64,000 bases of DNA, taken from Verpa conica (taxonomy: Eukaryota > Ascomycota > Pezizomycetes > Pezizales > Morchellaceae). Positions 54,498-63,961 of the stretch are shown here, piece after piece. Location of the stretch: positions 248,001 to 312,000 of the forward strand of contig JAUFSD010000010.1 of NCBI GenBank assembly GCA_033030425.1. The letters run 5' to 3'. Within the stretch, counting starts at the first letter, position 1. The number at the start of each line of letters is the position of its first letter. Under the pieces are notes generated by a model. That model ran no database searches and was not told the origin of the DNA. It saw only the letters and a list, made by a program, of their open reading frames with translations. Both the position numbers and the translations under genes were made by a program.

Positions 54498-55182
54498 ATG
54501 GTTTATCTGTTTTTTACCATTCCCTTCCTTATGGCCCTGGAAAGTTCTGCTATTCACCTGGAGTTGAGCGTTTTGTAGTATTCCTTGGTCTTTGTACTTT
54601 AGAGCTCGTCTAACTACTTATAGTTCTGGGAATTCTTATACGAAGGAAAATTCAACAAACCAAGTTTCTAAACCGATTGAGGCGGGTACCCGCTGGATAA
54701 ATTCCACAGATCAACCTAAATCAACAGGATACATTGTAGGAACAGAGAGCTCCGGACAATTCAACTCCACGGATCGATTAGAACTGGGAGGATGCATCTG
54801 GGTCGGCACTGGAGGTATCACCGAAACAGGGACTTTCCCTATCAGTCGATTGAGCTCCACAGGTCGGTATAAGCCGACCAGCACCCATCTATGTACTGGG
54901 TGTGTTTGGGCAGGAGTTAGCGGTACTATGTAGACAGGTACAGCTACAGAAAAAGCCATAGAAACAAGCACCGGTTCCACAATGACCTCTCAAGCTATTG
55001 TCCCGACTACCATTGTCCAAGCTTATTTAAATTCTACAAGACAATATCCAATCCCAAACGATGGTAACAAAAGCTCCACATATGAAAACTCCTCAGCACC
55101 TGTCAATATAATCCCCCTTAAGCTAACCGGAGGTAATTTTGTATTAATGGTATTTGCAATGGCTTTGGTCCTGATGAATTAG
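54498..55182 (+). pseudogene. Ser/Thr-rich GPI-type surface protein, broken
   Basis: ATG at 54498 encodes a signal-peptide-like start (MVYLFFTIPFLMALESS) that meets TAG at 54576. A second frame, open from about 54592, is Ser/Thr/Gly-rich with imperfect repeats (STGRYKPTST, GGCIWVGTG, GCVWAGVSG). It has an in-frame TAG at 54931-54933 and then runs to a hydrophobic C-terminus (FVLMVFAMALVLMN) typical of GPI attachment signals. Joining the first two needs an unusually short 28-base intron or a frameshift, so decay is more likely. A cell-wall or surface role is inferred. Confidence 0.5.
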
Positions 55183-55536
55183 GCTAAAACAGAAATTAAG
55201 TAGGAGGTGGGCCGGATTTTCTTTGAGGTGAATGCCAAAGTGGCTAGATAGTTATTTATTATATATATTCTCTAATAGAAACAATGAATGAAAAATTACT
55301 ACAAGATCCCAGTCGCGCCGGTGATAATGACTCCAATGCTAGTTAGAGTAGTACTCGCGTGTCAGGGCTAAAGCATTGGGGCAGACCAGGCTGTCATGGA
55401 TCTGAGCGGCCACTGCCTTGTTCTGCTGCTACCACCGCTTCACTGTTTTTTGCTGTGTTTGATTGCATCACGGGTCTGTGTAATCGTTATATTTCCCTTT
55501 TCAGTGTGCTCCAATACTTTAGCCCTGACACGAGTA

Positions 55537-55652
55537 CATATTACTAGGGGTAGGGGGGTGAAGATGGAACGGGTCTCACAATTTTTCTATGGTGACCCCA
55601 TAGGGTGGAGATCTCTGCTGTCCCATCTTCACACCCCTACCCCTAGTATATG
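55537..55652. mobile_element. 116-bp foldback element
   Basis: TA at 55535-55536 and 55653-55654. Arms CATATTACTAGGGGTAGGGG / CCCCTACCCCTAGTATATG with GAAGATGG/CCATCTTC continue the pairing. Confidence 0.7.
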
Positions 55653-55909
55653 TAATAAAAGCGCTTATGTTCGTGTGTCGCATGTCTTTTAGCTAGTAAT
55701 TCCATTGGCTGCCAGGCCCAAAATATCGGCGCGCGTTTTAAAAGGCGCATTGCACGTCATAAAGATCACAGACCACACCACCAGTACTAGGCAAAGATAC
55801 CCCTAATTGTGTCCGGTGCCCAAATATATGCAAGTTATCGGCTAACGCCCGAGACAAGGTGCACGGATAGCGTCATGCATGGCTTCAACATATATCATGC
55901 AGGGCCTTG

Positions 55910-56030
55910 ATAGTAGTTTCCGGGGAGAGTGGCATGCCTTACCAGCTCACATTATGAGCTTATAGGCTTGTGCTATTGGTTAAAACTATCTCTTTTAATC
56001 CTCGGTTTCACAGTCCTTTTATCCTACCTT
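55910..56030 (+). repeat. Dispersed repeat copy (TTTCCGG / AGCTCACA family)
   Basis: TTTCCGGGGAGAGTGGCATG, then AGCTCACATTATGAGCTTAT and ATTGGTTAAAACTATC. A fourth clear copy of the family first seen at 2641. Confidence 0.5.
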
Positions 56031-56555
56031 TGAAGAGCTAGATCTATGAACATACACTTTACACTAGTTATAATGAGCCGGCTAAACCAATAAATCTAGG
56101 ATCGAGCGTGTACGTGTTTATCTATTATGTTATACTCGTAGGCGGGATATATTTGAGTACCCGAGGGAGTAAGCTAATGTCACAACAATCGATAGGTATA
56201 TCTATCATGAGTACCTCTATACAGCTAGCTGACCGTGTGAAATTGATAAGGTAAATTGATAGGTGCTTCGGCTTCCTGTTAACCACTAATAGAAATAATG
56301 ATATAGTGTAATTTCTTAATTTCTTAAATAGACTATACCTAGCTAACCTATATACCTGAACACTCACTCCAAATCGTGATCGGCCGGTTCCAGTTAAAAA
56401 ATACTTTAGAGAATATGCCTACTTCGATGCCACTAGCTAGCCAGTTCACCTTTTGCTAATCTTTAATTCTGCCCACTGGAGCTCGAGAGAATTATCACTT
56501 CTAAATAAACGAGCTTTAGAAAAGACATGCTTATAATTATTATAGGCAAGGAAAT

Positions 56556-56978
56556 TTACCGTTTATTTGCCAATGTAGCCTGCTCAGAGCACCTCGTCGC
56601 CATCATAGTGGGAATAAGTCCATAAAGTAGTTTCTCAATCATCGGATCGTAGCCTCTATTTGAAATAGTTAGTAGGTATTACTAGCCTAAGATTGACATG
56701 ATGCACTCACTCATCATCGGGCATATTGCGGTACCCTTCCAGAATTCGAGGAAGCTGATTGCTGTTGTATGAGGCCTTTGAGTAGTCGATTTTATCTTTG
56801 GCTGATATAAATATGAAAAGGTTCATGTAAGTCGATGGGCGTAACTTCTCGTTGATTTCACTCAGGAAATGGGCCCTGTTTACAATAGTTAACAGTAGGA
56901 ATCCAACCGTCGAGTCTTCTGAACTTACGCGATACTATGATACGCTTTAGTCGAAGCGTACGTAAAGGAGGTATCCAT
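56556..56978 (-). CDS. Small three-exon unknown protein (104 residues)
   Basis: Minus-strand exons are 56978-56929, 56875-56711 and 56655-56556. Introns 56928-56876 (53 bp, GTAAGT...ACAG) and 56710-56656 (55 bp, GTGAGT, branch TACTAAC, AATAG) are both phase 2. Exon lengths sum to 315 bases, an exact 105 codons. The protein starts MDTSFTYASTKAYHSIA and contains HFLSEINEKLRPS, MNLFIFISAKDK and EGYDPMIEKLLYGL. No family recognised. Two consistent intron phases with canonical sites make chance unlikely. It has no long single-frame ORF, so length-based gene finders would miss it. Confidence 0.65.
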
Positions 56979-57061
56979 GGCGGAGCGTATGTCTTGAGGA
57001 TACAAGGCTGAGAAATTTGGCCTTATATACATCCAATTGTCGGGCTTTCTTCCGGGTCGTC

Positions 57062-57123
57062 ACCCTCCAAGGCTGCCACCTCTCAAGGCTGCCACATCCC
57101 AGGGCTGCCACCTATGAGGCTAC
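57062..57123 (+). repeat. AGGCTGCCAC tandem repeat
   Basis: Three to four degenerate copies of (A)GGCTGCCACCTCTCA-type units, with reverse relatives at 57182-57215 (ATGGCAGCCCTGG) and at 60280-60302. Possibly part of a further inverted-repeat element. Confidence 0.45.
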
Positions 57124-57397
57124 CACACAAATTTTAGAGGCTAAGATTTCCCCTGATGCAAGGCCGAGAATCCTACCCAAAATGGCAGCCCTGGGAATTG
57201 GTAGCCTTGGAAAATTATGGCCCTGCAGAATCATTGAAAAAACCTCACTTTCCCCGATTTCTAAGGAAACAGCCACCCTTCAAATACTTCCCCCTTAACA
57301 ACTTGAGTGATGTTTTGCCGCACTATTACATCTATAGAGTCCTCATAGCCTAGGTGCTAAAAAGGGGACAACCTGCCGAGCCCCCCACCAGCCCCTC

Positions 57398-58106
57398 ATG
57401 GGTTTCGCCGAAGTGGCCCCCGCGACAAACCCCTCACAACCCCCATCATCCTTTAGCAAGCACGAAATGTCCCTCCCATCAACAGAACACACCATTGATG
57501 GCGACCTTTCGACCGACGGCTTTCTTGTTATCAAAAATTTCATAGAAAAAAAAACTATTACTGAGTTGGTAAACGAAATCAACTCTCGGGAAGCACACCC
57601 CAATTCTACATCGCCAACCACTCCAGCGACCGAAACGGAGAGGAGACTCGATCATACTACTGAGCTGCGGTGGACGCAGGAATGTACTACAGTTCTTCAC
57701 GAGTTCAGGAGTGTGAGTTCCCAAGTATACCCTTATGTTAACTAGCTATTATTGACAGTAATAGAAAATCGACCCTATAGATATGATGGGTGGAAGAGTA
57801 GCAACCAGCTGCCATTTGATGCAATTTCACAAGAAGAATCAATCGTCTGGGAACCTTAGGGGTAAAACACCCAACCGAATCATGGTTACTATCCCTATCA
57901 AGCTCGGCACCGGGTATCCACGTTATGTGAAGGGTTCACATAATTCTCGGAGTATCCCGGCTCCTGGCTCCGCAGTCGAGGTTCCGGTTGAGCTGGGATC
58001 AGTTATTTTGTGGGATCCTACAATATGGATGGAGTATCCTTCAGTGGATTCTGAGGAGAATGGTGGATGTTGTATTTTCCTTGGTTATGAGCATACAGCA
58101 GAATAA
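57398..58106 (+). pseudogene. PhyH-like protein, copy 2, frameshifted
   Basis: Exon 1 from the ATG at 57398 (or 57467) to about 57710, with TDGFLVIKNFIEKKTITELVNEIN, a textbook PhyH-like N-terminus. A donor GTGTGAGT at 57711 and an acceptor near 57766 (AATAG) join in phase 1 into KNRPYRYDGWKSSNQ..., which runs to VWEP. There a one-base insertion near 57855-57860 (CCTTAGGGG) breaks the frame. In the next frame RGKTPNRIMVTIPIKLGTGYPRYVKGSH and GSVILWD continue to the stop at 58104-58106. Conserved against 15520-16130 are RG..P.RI.V.IPI, GYP..VKGSH and GSV.LWD. No HxD/His triad is visible. Either a pseudogene or a sequence error. It ends 40 bases before the zinc-finger gene. Confidence 0.65.
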
Positions 58107-58146
58107 CTACGGAAATTATATAGATTGTAAAAACCAACATGAAAAC

Positions 58147-59172
58147 TTATACTCGTAACTCTGATATCTGCCGTGTCTTCAGTATAAAAGAACACATAAC
58201 ACTCGCTATCTCTTGCCCATCGCACTTATAGAAACGTGCCAAAATCATGCGTTCAATATCAAGGCTATACATACTCGCTGGAAGCCCATTGTTATCCATA
58301 TAACCCAGATCGCGGTTATACAGCCCCGTCGGAACCCCGTTGACGAACATATATCCGATATCGTGGTTATACAGCCCCGCCGGAACCCCGTTAACAAACA
58401 TATATTCGATATCGTGGTTATAATGATCCCTCGAGGACTTGTCAACCATATCTTCAGTGCCGAGATTACTGAGATCGGTCGGGAGTTTGTGAGCCAGATC
58501 ATCATTATCGAGGTCCATGCTAATGTCAGTGTCTGGAAAGTCCCCTGGCTTGGTTGGTGCTGAACAGTAAAGTTGTTAATACTCAGGCAACGCTAGTAAA
58601 ATCCCAAGACAGTGAAATACCTTACCAGTTGTGAGTAGCTTCATTTCTTCCTCCCAACGATCCGGATGTTTTGCTTTAAAATGGCGATTACGATCGCCAA
58701 TCCTTGTGAATCCCGATTTTTCATGACTACAGCCCGGGATTGAACATTCCAGCCTTAGATAAGGTCTGTTTGGGTGCTGCTCTTTAATGTGCTTCAGTAT
58801 CCGGGCTATCCTGGATGATGATTTGGCTTTGCACTCGGGGCAATAGTATCGTTTAGGTGCGTCGGGTACGATGGCAGCGGTGACGATAACTGGTCGTGAG
58901 CTGATCTCCTTTTCCAAGCAGGCTTGAAGAGTTTCGAGACCTGACAGGAGTGAGCGGATGTTTTCAACTAGTAGAGGCTGGTCAGATGTCGCTGTAGCTG
59001 TTGCTAGAAACTCGCTAGAGGATACGGTCTGTTCTAGCGATACCAACTGAGTATGAAACGCGGTAGAATTTTTCGTGAATGAGTTTAGCTTTCGTCTAAC
59101 TGTCGTTGCGATGAAGTCTGGTAAGGGGTCCTGGGCTCTGGGGCTGGAGTTCCTTTTCCTCTTTGTACCCAT
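58147..59172 (-). CDS. C2H2 zinc-finger protein, copy 2
   Basis: Minus exons 59172-58626 and 58559-58147. Intron 58625-58560 (66 bp, GTAAGG...TTCAG), phase 1, lies at the same place relative to the fingers as in copy 1. 319 residues. The N-terminus has MGTKRKRNSS (a nuclear-localisation-like patch) and a helical segment. The fingers are YYCPECKAKSS...HIKEQH (C-x2-C-x13-H-x4-H) and CSIPGCSHEK...HFKAKH (C-x4-C-x14-H-x4-H), linked by HPNRPYL. The C-terminal exon has three degenerate repeats, roughly GLYN(H/R)D(I/L)GYM..NG(V/L)P. Finger 2 is fuller here than in copy 1. A nuclear nucleic-acid-binding protein is inferred. Confidence 0.78.
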
Positions 59173-60916
59173 TTTTAGATGAATCAGTTGTGAATGGAAA
59201 ATAGACTTGGAAGGTGACGCGATTGGAGCTGATAGCCAGCAACATAATTTAGAACCCTAACCTCTTTTCCAGCGCGCTTATATAATATTATTTGTAAGAC
59301 CCCCACCACTTCCTAGCTAACCCTTTTCAGTCAGAGCACTTCATATACACCATCTTCTCTAAGCAATGACAAAAATTTATCCCCACTAGCAGTGGTATTA
59401 TAAACCTCCCCACCACCCTCCGAGATATTTTTAACACTGTAAAAATATCTACCAGAAGCTCATGTTAATTGACGGATAAACTATTAGTTAGGAACTAAAC
59501 CTACATTCTGTACTCCACTCTTCCCTTTACCGGTGCTCCTTCCCATACAGACGTATCTTCTCGAGGGGAAAATACTGTTGAGCCTAGTTTACCAAGAGAC
59601 TGGGTTGCATGTTATAAATATGGCCTAATAACTAATTCTTCAGAAATACACTCACTCCATCCCAACAGTCGAATAGTCCTAGAGATACTCTTTAGTCCAC
59701 CTGTCTAAGAGAACACTAATAAAAAATTGCAGACCTAGAAATTGCATCTTCACAACTCTCCGACGCACAGTCATCTGGCTATAATTTATGACGATAGCTT
59801 TTTTTTTCATATCCTACTCAATTAGCAAGAATAAGTGAATAATGTTCGGTGGCGATTATAAGATTCACAGTTAAGCAAAACATTCTATAAAGCCTATATT
59901 TATCCATGAGTTGATTTCTGAAATAAGTTGTCTAGGGTGATATGAAGAGGAGTATGTCTAGCATTTGGTATTCCATCTTTATACATATACCATCTCTGCG
60001 GCTAGCTTTCCTAGCCTTAAACAAGGTGTGAAGCAAGAGCAGGTCTATGTACTAATAGTTTCATATACGGGTACTCTACCTTCAATGTATAGGAGAGTAT
60101 TTGGGAAGTTCTATGCTTTGTGTATTTATCTAACCATTCTGGCTTTCTCCACCTGAGGTATTAATTTATAGCCTGGGAATATATCACGTTTTTGACACAG
60201 AAAGCAACAGTCTCAGCACTAGCCTCTAATCTAAAAAGCCCGCGGGAGCAGGTTTTCAGAACTCCTGAAGTAGTGTGGTAGCCCTGGAACGTGGCAGCCC
60301 TGAAATGCTCATTGAAGCCAACACCCTAGAATATCTTACTTTCTTCGGCGTTGTAACTCATGCATGGGTTATATTTGACGGCACCAGTGAAACAATTAAC
60401 CTTGTACATGTACATACGGTCAGACAACTTTGAAGGAGATAGATTCATATACGCGAACTAATCTATTTGTGGTGATTACAATCGTCACTAGTGAAAGAAA
60501 TTCCCTACAGGGTCCTTATCACTTACTATTACGTATATTAGATATAATAGTGCCCCGCTATGCATACCGGAACTCAATAATACGTATCCCTTGATTTCTC
60601 GCACGGTTAATCCAACTAAACCCCTCACACACCTACAGAATCAATCTACAACCTTGGATGAAGCCAGTCCTCTTTGCCGGATGGTCAAAGGGTCAAAAGA
60701 CTACCCCCAAGTACTTGACTAGGGGCTAAATCTTTGGGAGGAGTGCTCCGCTTTTGAGAAGGTCTATTCCTCTTGGACAGCACTAGCCCCTACACCGTGT
60801 ATAGGTCTGTGCTAGGTAGTTTAGTTATAAATATAGTTTAAGGTGCATAAAGGCTGAGATATCTCATTCCCCCCCTCATCACAAGCATCGCAGAAAGCAC
60901 GCCAATTACAACAAAG
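59173..60916. other. Largely gene-free interval
   Basis: A candidate start (MKRSMSSIWYS...) at about 59941 with a GTGTGA donor gives a 52-residue two-exon reading, but I consider it weak. A relative of the AGGCTGCCAC repeat is at 60280-60302. A TATAAATA box at about 60826-60833 belongs to the next gene. Confidence 0.45.
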
Positions 60917-61193
60917 ATGTATTATTCACCAAGGGCTGAGATCCCCCTCCAAGAACTTCCACACCTCAAACCGCTCCCATTTTCACCTACAGCGAGCTTA
61001 GTACAGTCTGAGGTAGCACCCCTTTTAACAGTAATCGTTATTTATACTAACGTAGAAATAGCTTTTAGCCTTAGACAAAACGGCCGATCCACTACTTATA
61101 AAATTAATGGATCGTGTCCTCCAAGCTTTTAAATCATGTACTTGTTGTAGGAAAAAACCGTCTCAAAATGAGTCATATATGCAGTATACATGA
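60917..61193 (+). CDS. Small two-exon protein (75 residues)
   Basis: Exon 1 is 60917-61012 and exon 2 is 61062-61193; intron 61013-61061 (49 bp, GTAGCA, branch TACTAAC, AAATAG), phase 0. ATG in AAAG context, about 85 bases downstream of a TATAAATA box, with a pyrimidine-rich leader. The first half is Pro/Leu-rich (IPLQELPHLKPLPFSPT); the second is helical and ends with a cysteine cluster SCTCCRKKPS that could be acylated or bind metal. Without splicing the first frame continues to 61132 in a less plausible way. The branch point plus an in-phase open second exon supports the model. Function unknown. Confidence 0.5.
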
Positions 61194-61616
61194 GCTATTG
61201 GTGCTTGGAGTTTTGAATATATCAGGCTGCAATCATTTTGCCCCTGAATATTTCTTGGGGGTTTCTTTTATTTCAATTCTTCAAGGGAGCTAGTTAGCAG
61301 GAAAAGCTGTATTATTGTGAGCCAATTTTCTTGTACAAACTTTCATAAGAACCTACCCTTCCCCCTTGGCTAGGGTAGGATGAGTAGGGAGGTATGATAA
61401 AAATATACGTATTGGTTTTTTTGTGAGAAAGCAACTTTCGAATACATAAATAGACAATATGAAAGGGAGGTTAGGAAAGTAATTTTGCTTAAATAGGGAG
61501 GAATCCATAGCATAGCAGCCATCCGAGAGAAACCTCATAAAGAAACCATTACAATGGCTACCCCAGATAATTACCATCAGCTCTATTTGTGCTCGCCTCT
61601 TATAATCCACGTTTTT
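61194..61616. other. Convergent spacer
   Basis: No gene. A short minus ORF (61353-61610) is not protein-like. Confidence 0.5.
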
Positions 61617-62747
61617 TTATAGCCTAGAAATGATGTCAGAAGAGAAAGGTAGGAAGGCCGTATTATGGGCGGAGAATATTACCGTGGTGTTCTCGCCACT
61701 GTGCTCCCCCTTTTTGGCATCGGTGGCCACTCGATGACTAGCCAACTTTCTCGTTAGGAGCTCAATGCCGCCGTTATCTGTGATAATGTGTGGCAGATCT
61801 TCATCTCCTGAATGATAGCTCTCGTCGTTAAAAGGGTTAAGTATCGCACTTGCGGTGATACGGCGGAGGTCATTGACTGCTCGGTGAATCTCAAACAATG
61901 CCGGGTTTGGGAGCTGGTGATCTGTACCTGTAGAAAGGTGAAAGAGATCACCAGAGGCTACAGACCGGGCAGCTTGGCCAAGGCCCTGAGATTTTGTCGT
62001 GGTGATTTCGTTTTCCGTCAAAGGTAATTTGTTATTCCAGACGAATTTGACATCATACGATGAAGGATACTCGTCACTTATCACAGGCTGGAGAGTTACA
62101 GTGCCACGGTCAAAGAGAGAATGCACAGACCGATCTAAGACGACAAGATTTTCAAGGCGGTTAATGCGGTCAGCGCCAATGTATCCCCACAGGGCGTCGG
62201 TACGAGAGACCCCCATAAATATCTCAAGAAACTTCCAAAAGGGTTCCCGACGAGAATTCGTGTTTTGGGAAATACCGAACGGAAGTATATGAGCAACTTC
62301 TAGCGAGTATTGCGATGCCTGGCGGCCAGTGATAACGCATCTATTGTCATCGCGGCGGCGACACGCGGCAGAGGCGGCTGCTGAACGAGGTGTATTGTCG
62401 CCAGGCTCCGGAGAACATAACCCTGACGAGATCGGCGTGATGCCACTATGTTCACGCCGGTTTGTTGTAAATGATTTCATACCAGCCAGTGCATCCCGTG
62501 CAACACGAGAGTAGACGGATCGGATTCGCGAGACATCCGCTTCAGCCTCAGTAAGAAGCTCTATTAGTTCGGGGTTGTAGCCTAGGGTAAAGAGCTCTTT
62601 GACCAGGTTACGCTCTTGCGGAGTCCCTAGATAGTCAAGGCGTTCACGAAGGATCTGTTGCTGTTGTGACGTAGGAGTCGTACGTTCTGGAAGCGTTAAC
62701 GAGACCTCGCGCCGGGCACTGACGAGGTGCTGGGGGTTTGTGTCCAT
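61617..62747 (-). CDS. HNH-nuclease-domain protein
   Basis: 376 residues from ATG at 62747 (an upstream TTG at 62759 is unlikely). A helical N-terminal part with Gln-rich and Arg/Glu-rich segments precedes an HNH_2-type core: CRRRDDNRCVITGR, then LEVAHILPFG (His metal/catalytic region), GYIGADRINRLENLVVLDRSVHSLFDRG (Asn and second His), and VTLQP. This matches the widespread fungal HNH_2 family (PF13391-like), usually of unknown biological role. A single exon as read, no broken catalytic positions visible. The tail is Ser/Asp-rich. Nuclease activity is a family-based inference. Confidence 0.82.
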   Translation of the reverse strand: MDTNPQHLVSARREVSLTLPERTTPTSQQQQILRERLDYLGTPQERNLVKELFTLGYNPELIELLTEAEADVSRIRSVYSRVARDALAGMKSFTTNRREHSGITPISSGLCSPEPGDNTPRSAAASAACRRRDDNRCVITGRQASQYSLEVAHILPFGISQNTNSRREPFWKFLEIFMGVSRTDALWGYIGADRINRLENLVVLDRSVHSLFDRGTVTLQPVISDEYPSSYDVKFVWNNKLPLTENEITTTKSQGLGQAARSVASGDLFHLSTGTDHQLPNPALFEIHRAVNDLRRITASAILNPFNDESYHSGDEDLPHIITDNGGIELLTRKLASHRVATDAKKGEHSGENTTVIFSAHNTAFLPFSSDIISRL

Positions 62748-62887
62748 GGTATTATTCAACTGATGGTGGTGTAGGTGTAGAGAGAAACATCAGTTACTAT
62801 GTAGCTGAGAATAGCCTGGCAACTTGAAATTATACATTACTAAGCTAACCCTCTTACGCGCCCTATCAACGGTCTAATTTACTATAG

Positions 62888-63961
62888 CTACAATATAAAT
62901 AGTACATAAATAAAAACACAAATAGTACATAAAAACACTATAGTTTCCATTACCTTGAGAGAAGGAAGGAAAAGATTAATCGTCCCAGCCCCTGCCTTAG
63001 GCTTCGAAGCTTCAGTAATGACTAAAGCATTCTGTATTTCTTTCGTGATGTAATTTACATACTCTGGACAGGCCCCTACCCTCAACCAGATTGTTGCTGT
63101 GATTTCGCACCCATTAGCCGCTTTTTTGAGGCAGGACTCAATAATCTCTAGGACTACTGCTCTCTGCTCCTCTCGTACAGTCTTTACCCACTTCTCTTCA
63201 GCCTTAGTTCGCTTCCACATTTGCTCGTCCCAGGTTCTTATAACGCCTCGCATCCCTTCCACCAGCCCTCTCCACCTCCCGCCCATCTCCTTTGGTTTGG
63301 ACTCTTCATCCTCATCCTCATCCTCATCCCCCTCACCGCTGCATTCATGATAACTAGCCACTGTGAGTTTCCATTTACTCAAACCATTCATCTTCTGTAA
63401 ATGTCTCGCATGACTACACAGAGTCCTGAAGCATTCGGAAAAGATTTTCTGCACCTCTCCGTCGTAATAGATCTGTGGTCTGGCACCCTTCAATCCGGCA
63501 TTTCCCTTCTTTGCCTGGTGCTTTGGGGTTTTTTTTTGCTGGTTTTGTGAGGGGGGCTCCTTAACGATTTTGGTATCTGATGTTGGGAGTTCTTTGAGAC
63601 GAGCCAAAAGATTTGAAAGGTCGGTAGAAAGTCCCTCGAACTCTATGGGTACTAGAGTTACGGAAAAGAGCTCACCAAGTTCCCTAACTATAGATTTCTC
63701 AAGTACTGACGTAGGGATAGTAGTAAGGGATCCCCTAGGCACGAGTGTGAGGACGAAAATGAAGAGTTTCTTGAATATTGCAGGAACGACGGCAAGGGTT
63801 TTTTTGAGTAGTAGTTCCTTGGATCCGGGTACGGCGATGTCGCTACCAGAGAATTTTTTGAGTATAAGCTCCTTTAATACGGGTGCAGGAGTAATAGTAG
63901 GGAATCTCTTAGGAAGTCTTATTGAGATGAAGGCAGAGAGTACACGTGTATAGTTGCGCAT
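62888..63961 (-). CDS. Unknown repeat protein, possibly continuing beyond the window
   Basis: ATG at 63961 opens 357 codons; the upstream part may lie beyond 64000. The N-terminal third holds degenerate repeats of the type (P/G).(L/S)KEL(I/L)LKK, about 25-30 residues each. The middle is Lys/Gln-rich (QNQQKKTPKHQAKKG), followed by a strongly acidic run (DEDEDEDEE) and a helical, basic C-terminal domain (RTWDEQMWKRTKAEEKW). A terminal hydrophobic stretch (IVFLCTICVFIYVLFIL) lies after a GTAATG donor-like site at about 62951, so it may be intronic. Family unknown. Same strand as the HNH gene, gap 140 bases. Confidence 0.55.
   Translation of the reverse strand: MRNYTRVLSAFISIRLPKRFPTITPAPVLKELILKKFSGSDIAVPGSKELLLKKTLAVVPAIFKKLFIFVLTLVPRGSLTTIPTSVLEKSIVRELGELFSVTLVPIEFEGLSTDLSNLLARLKELPTSDTKIVKEPPSQNQQKKTPKHQAKKGNAGLKGARPQIYYDGEVQKIFSECFRTLCSHARHLQKMNGLSKWKLTVASYHECSGEGDEDEDEDEESKPKEMGGRWRGLVEGMRGVIRTWDEQMWKRTKAEEKWVKTVREEQRAVVLEIIESCLKKAANGCEITATIWLRVGACPEYVNYITKEIQNALVITEASKPKAGAGTINLFLPSLKVMETIVFLCTICVFIYVLFIL

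Larger units (their letters stand above)
55183..56555. other. Repeat-bearing interval
   Basis: Holds the foldback at 55537-55652 and a dispersed repeat copy at 55910-56030. The weak minus ORF at 56125-56367 has no ATG start or motif. No gene called. Confidence 0.45.

Noticed and set aside
54574..54602. 28-base intron joining the signal peptide to the surface protein frame
   Set aside because: Phase would fit, but it is far shorter than the 47-66 bp introns elsewhere in the window.
59941..60156. Two-exon reading starting MKRSMSSIWYS
   Set aside because: Only one splice pair in phase, no promoter motif and no protein-like second exon.
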